From Bacteroidota bacterium (lineage in GTDB: Bacteria > Bacteroidota > Bacteroidia > Bacteroidales > Tannerellaceae), in contig JAEYVY010000007.1 of the NCBI GenBank assembly GCA_023429375.1, positions 372,001-436,000 on the forward strand: a DNA stretch of 64,000 nt, in the 5' to 3' direction. Shown here piece by piece: positions 62,399 to 64,000 of the stretch. Numbering within the stretch: the stretch's first letter is position 1; each line of letters opens with the position of its first letter. The translations under genes were made by a program, and so were the position numbers. The notes beneath the pieces were generated by a model. That model was not told where the DNA came from. It did not search any database and was given only the letters and a program-made list of their open reading frames with translations.

Positions 62399-64000
62399 AT
62401 GGCGGAATCTAAATACGGGCCTTTTTTGGATAAGATAAATTCGCCGGAAGACCTGAGGAAGCTGCCGCAGGAGGAATTGACTAAAGTATGTGCTGACGTT
62501 CGTCAGTATATAATCGATGTGCTTTCAGTCAATCCCGGTCATCTGGGCGCTAGTCTGGGAACGGTAGAATTAACAGTGGCTCTTCATTATGTCTTTAATA
62601 CGCCTTACGACCGTATTGTCTGGGACGTTGGACATCAGGCGTATGGGCACAAAATATTAACCGAGAGAAAAGAAGTTTTTGATACGCTTCGTAAGCTGAA
62701 CGGGATAAGTGGTTTCCCAAATCCGAAAGAAAGTAAGTATGATGCATTTGTTGCAGGACATGCCTCTACGTCTATTTCTGCGGCATTGGGTATGTCGGTA
62801 GCTTCAAATTTGAAGAACGAATTGGATCGACAAGTGGTTGCTGTAATCGGAGATGGTTCCATGACGGGAGGGCTTGCCTTTGAAGGATTGAATAATGTCT
62901 CTTCGGATCCGAATAATCTTTTGATCATACTAAACGATAATAATATGGCCATCGACAATAATGTGGGTGGCTTGAGTCAATATCTAGTAGATATCACAAC
63001 GAGTTATGCCTATAACAAGATGCGTTATGATGTGTACAAAGGGTTGAGGAGGATGAATATTATCAATGAAAAACGTAGAGGCAGCATTTTACGTTTCAAT
63101 AATAGCTTGAAGGCGTTGTTGACGCAGCAGCACAACTTTTTCGAAGGGTTCAGCATCCGTTACTTCGGTCCTGTCGATGGGCATGACGTGAACTACCTTG
63201 TTAAAGTCCTTAATGATATTAAGGAAATGAAAGGTCCGAAGCTATTACATATTAAGACTAAAAAAGGAAAAGGCTATGAACCGGCTGAAAAATCAGCTAT
63301 TGAATGGCATGCTCCCGGAAGATTTAATAAGGAGACGGGTGAACGTATTATTCCAGATAATTTGAATCAACCACAATTGTATCAGGACGTGTTCGGTCAT
63401 ACCCTAGTGGAAATAGCCGAACAAGATAAGCGTGTGGTGGGGATTACACCGGCCATGCCGACTGGCTGTTCGATGTGTCATATGATGAAGGCCATGCCCG
63501 AGCGGGCCTTTGATGTGGGTATTGCCGAAGCGCATGCCGTGACATTCTCGGCAGGTATGGCAAAAGAAGGCATGATACCTTTCTGCAATATATACTCCTC
63601 GTTTATGCAAAGGGCTTATGACCAAGTGATTCATGACGTGGCATTGCAAAATCTGCATGTTATCTTCTGTCTGGACAGAGGCGGACTGGTAGGTGAAGAT
63701 GGAGCTACACACCATGGGGTATTTGACTTGGCCTACATGCGTCCGATTCCAAACCTGATTATCGCATCTCCTTTTAATGAATGGGAATTGCGTAATCTGA
63801 TGTATACGGCTTATAAAGTAGATGCACCTTTTGTGATTCGTTACCCAAGAGGTAAAGGAGAGAAAGTAGATTGGAGGAATACTCCCGAAATGCGTCCTGT
63901 TGGTAAAGGCCGTAAATTGCGCGATGGAAATGATATTGCTGTTTTATCTATCGGATCGATTGGTAATGAGGTTATAAAGGCGATAGACTCCCTTAGCGGT
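62399..64000 (+). CDS. dxs: 1-deoxy-D-xylulose-5-phosphate synthase, 3' end cut
   Basis: 534 codons are visible and the frame is open to the window end; the full enzyme has about 630 residues. It catalyses condensation of pyruvate and glyceraldehyde-3-phosphate to DXP, the first step of the MEP isoprenoid pathway and of thiamine and pyridoxal synthesis. Motifs are PGHLGASLG (TPP-binding), GDGSMTGGLAFEGLNN (the GDG...N TPP motif), and the transketolase-like DRGGLVGEDGATHHG. ATG 62399 is chosen; it lies just after a -7 box. No frameshift is seen. Confidence 0.95.
   Translation, partial: MAESKYGPFLDKINSPEDLRKLPQEELTKVCADVRQYIIDVLSVNPGHLGASLGTVELTVALHYVFNTPYDRIVWDVGHQAYGHKILTERKEVFDTLRKLNGISGFPNPKESKYDAFVAGHASTSISAALGMSVASNLKNELDRQVVAVIGDGSMTGGLAFEGLNNVSSDPNNLLIILNDNNMAIDNNVGGLSQYLVDITTSYAYNKMRYDVYKGLRRMNIINEKRRGSILRFNNSLKALLTQQHNFFEGFSIRYFGPVDGHDVNYLVKVLNDIKEMKGPKLLHIKTKKGKGYEPAEKSAIEWHAPGRFNKETGERIIPDNLNQPQLYQDVFGHTLVEIAEQDKRVVGITPAMPTGCSMCHMMKAMPERAFDVGIAEAHAVTFSAGMAKEGMIPFCNIYSSFMQRAYDQVIHDVALQNLHVIFCLDRGGLVGEDGATHHGVFDLAYMRPIPNLIIASPFNEWELRNLMYTAYKVDAPFVIRYPRGKGEKVDWRNTPEMRPVGKGRKLRDGNDIAVLSIGSIGNEVIKAIDSLSG

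Noticed and set aside
1..64000. CRISPR arrays, insertion sequences, prophage genes, rRNA
   Set aside because: No regularly spaced direct repeats of CRISPR type, no transposase, integrase or terminal repeats, and no rRNA stretches were seen.

Overview
The window looks like a chromosomal segment of a member of the Bacteroidales, most likely Bacteroides or a close relative. The evidence is the gene content: a fused MurF-alanine racemase, a PorW/SprE-like TPR lipoprotein, DUF5683, DUF3127, an M56 peptidase fused to a TonB domain, CydAB, and many SusD-style short lipoprotein signals ending in a Cys. The promoters agree: many starts are preceded by the Bacteroidetes -7 box TAnnTTTG, and two of these also have TTTG exactly 19 nt upstream. 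The species cannot be fixed from the sequence alone. I see no rRNA, CRISPR array, insertion sequence or prophage. It is largely a housekeeping region.

Layout. 1-2252: end of cydA, then cydB (cytochrome bd oxidase), closed by a bidirectional terminator. 2279-3383: asd on the minus strand with its promoter. 3411-5699: an exported lamin-tail-domain protein. 5704-8386: a translationally coupled pair of lipoproteins (clostripain-type peptidase and GHL10-type glycosidase). 8495-8581: a palindromic intergenic repeat. 8660-11796: a BlaI repressor, M56/TonB and TPR operon with a double operator laid around its -7 box. 11993-19059: yegP-like DUF1508 gene, parA-parB-DUF5683-mltD, then the (p)ppGpp enzyme. 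19124-20981: DUF3127, MerR and M23 peptidase genes, divergent from alaS. 21018-24863: alaS, aroB and a tRNA-Pro(GGG). 24977-28053: an operon of GDPD lipoprotein, glycerol-1-phosphate dehydrogenase and EEP-family lipoprotein. 28237-31089: an RluA-type pseudouridine synthase, a small lipoprotein, a second palindromic repeat and a broken umuD remnant. 31104-39652: a GNAT gene, then nitroreductase, nhaC, tsaC/sua5-like, fabI, murF-alr and a Tat-exported Gfo/Idh/MocA oxidoreductase. 39778-44214: S9 peptidase, GH43 glycosidase and a small outer-membrane protein. 44299-52656: a 54-residue ORF, an RND efflux operon (adaptor, pump, outer-membrane channel), ogt and cstA. 52740-56007: the hexuronate operon kdgK-eda-uxaC. 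56028-62102: aroA, a small Cys-rich membrane protein, a zinc/manganese-type ABC permease and porW in one minus-strand run. 62181-64000: a third palindromic repeat and the 5' part of dxs.

The most interesting parts are regulatory or belong to poorly described modules: the two 15-bp palindromes 22 bp apart that bracket the blaI promoter; an alternating half-site array upstream of parA; a dispersed palindromic repeat family at three intergenic sites; a glycerol-1-phosphate dehydrogenase gene set between two phosphodiesterase-fold lipoproteins; and an orphan metal permease co-directional with a membrane-anchored Cys/His protein. Nothing here is clearly a new defence or mobile system.
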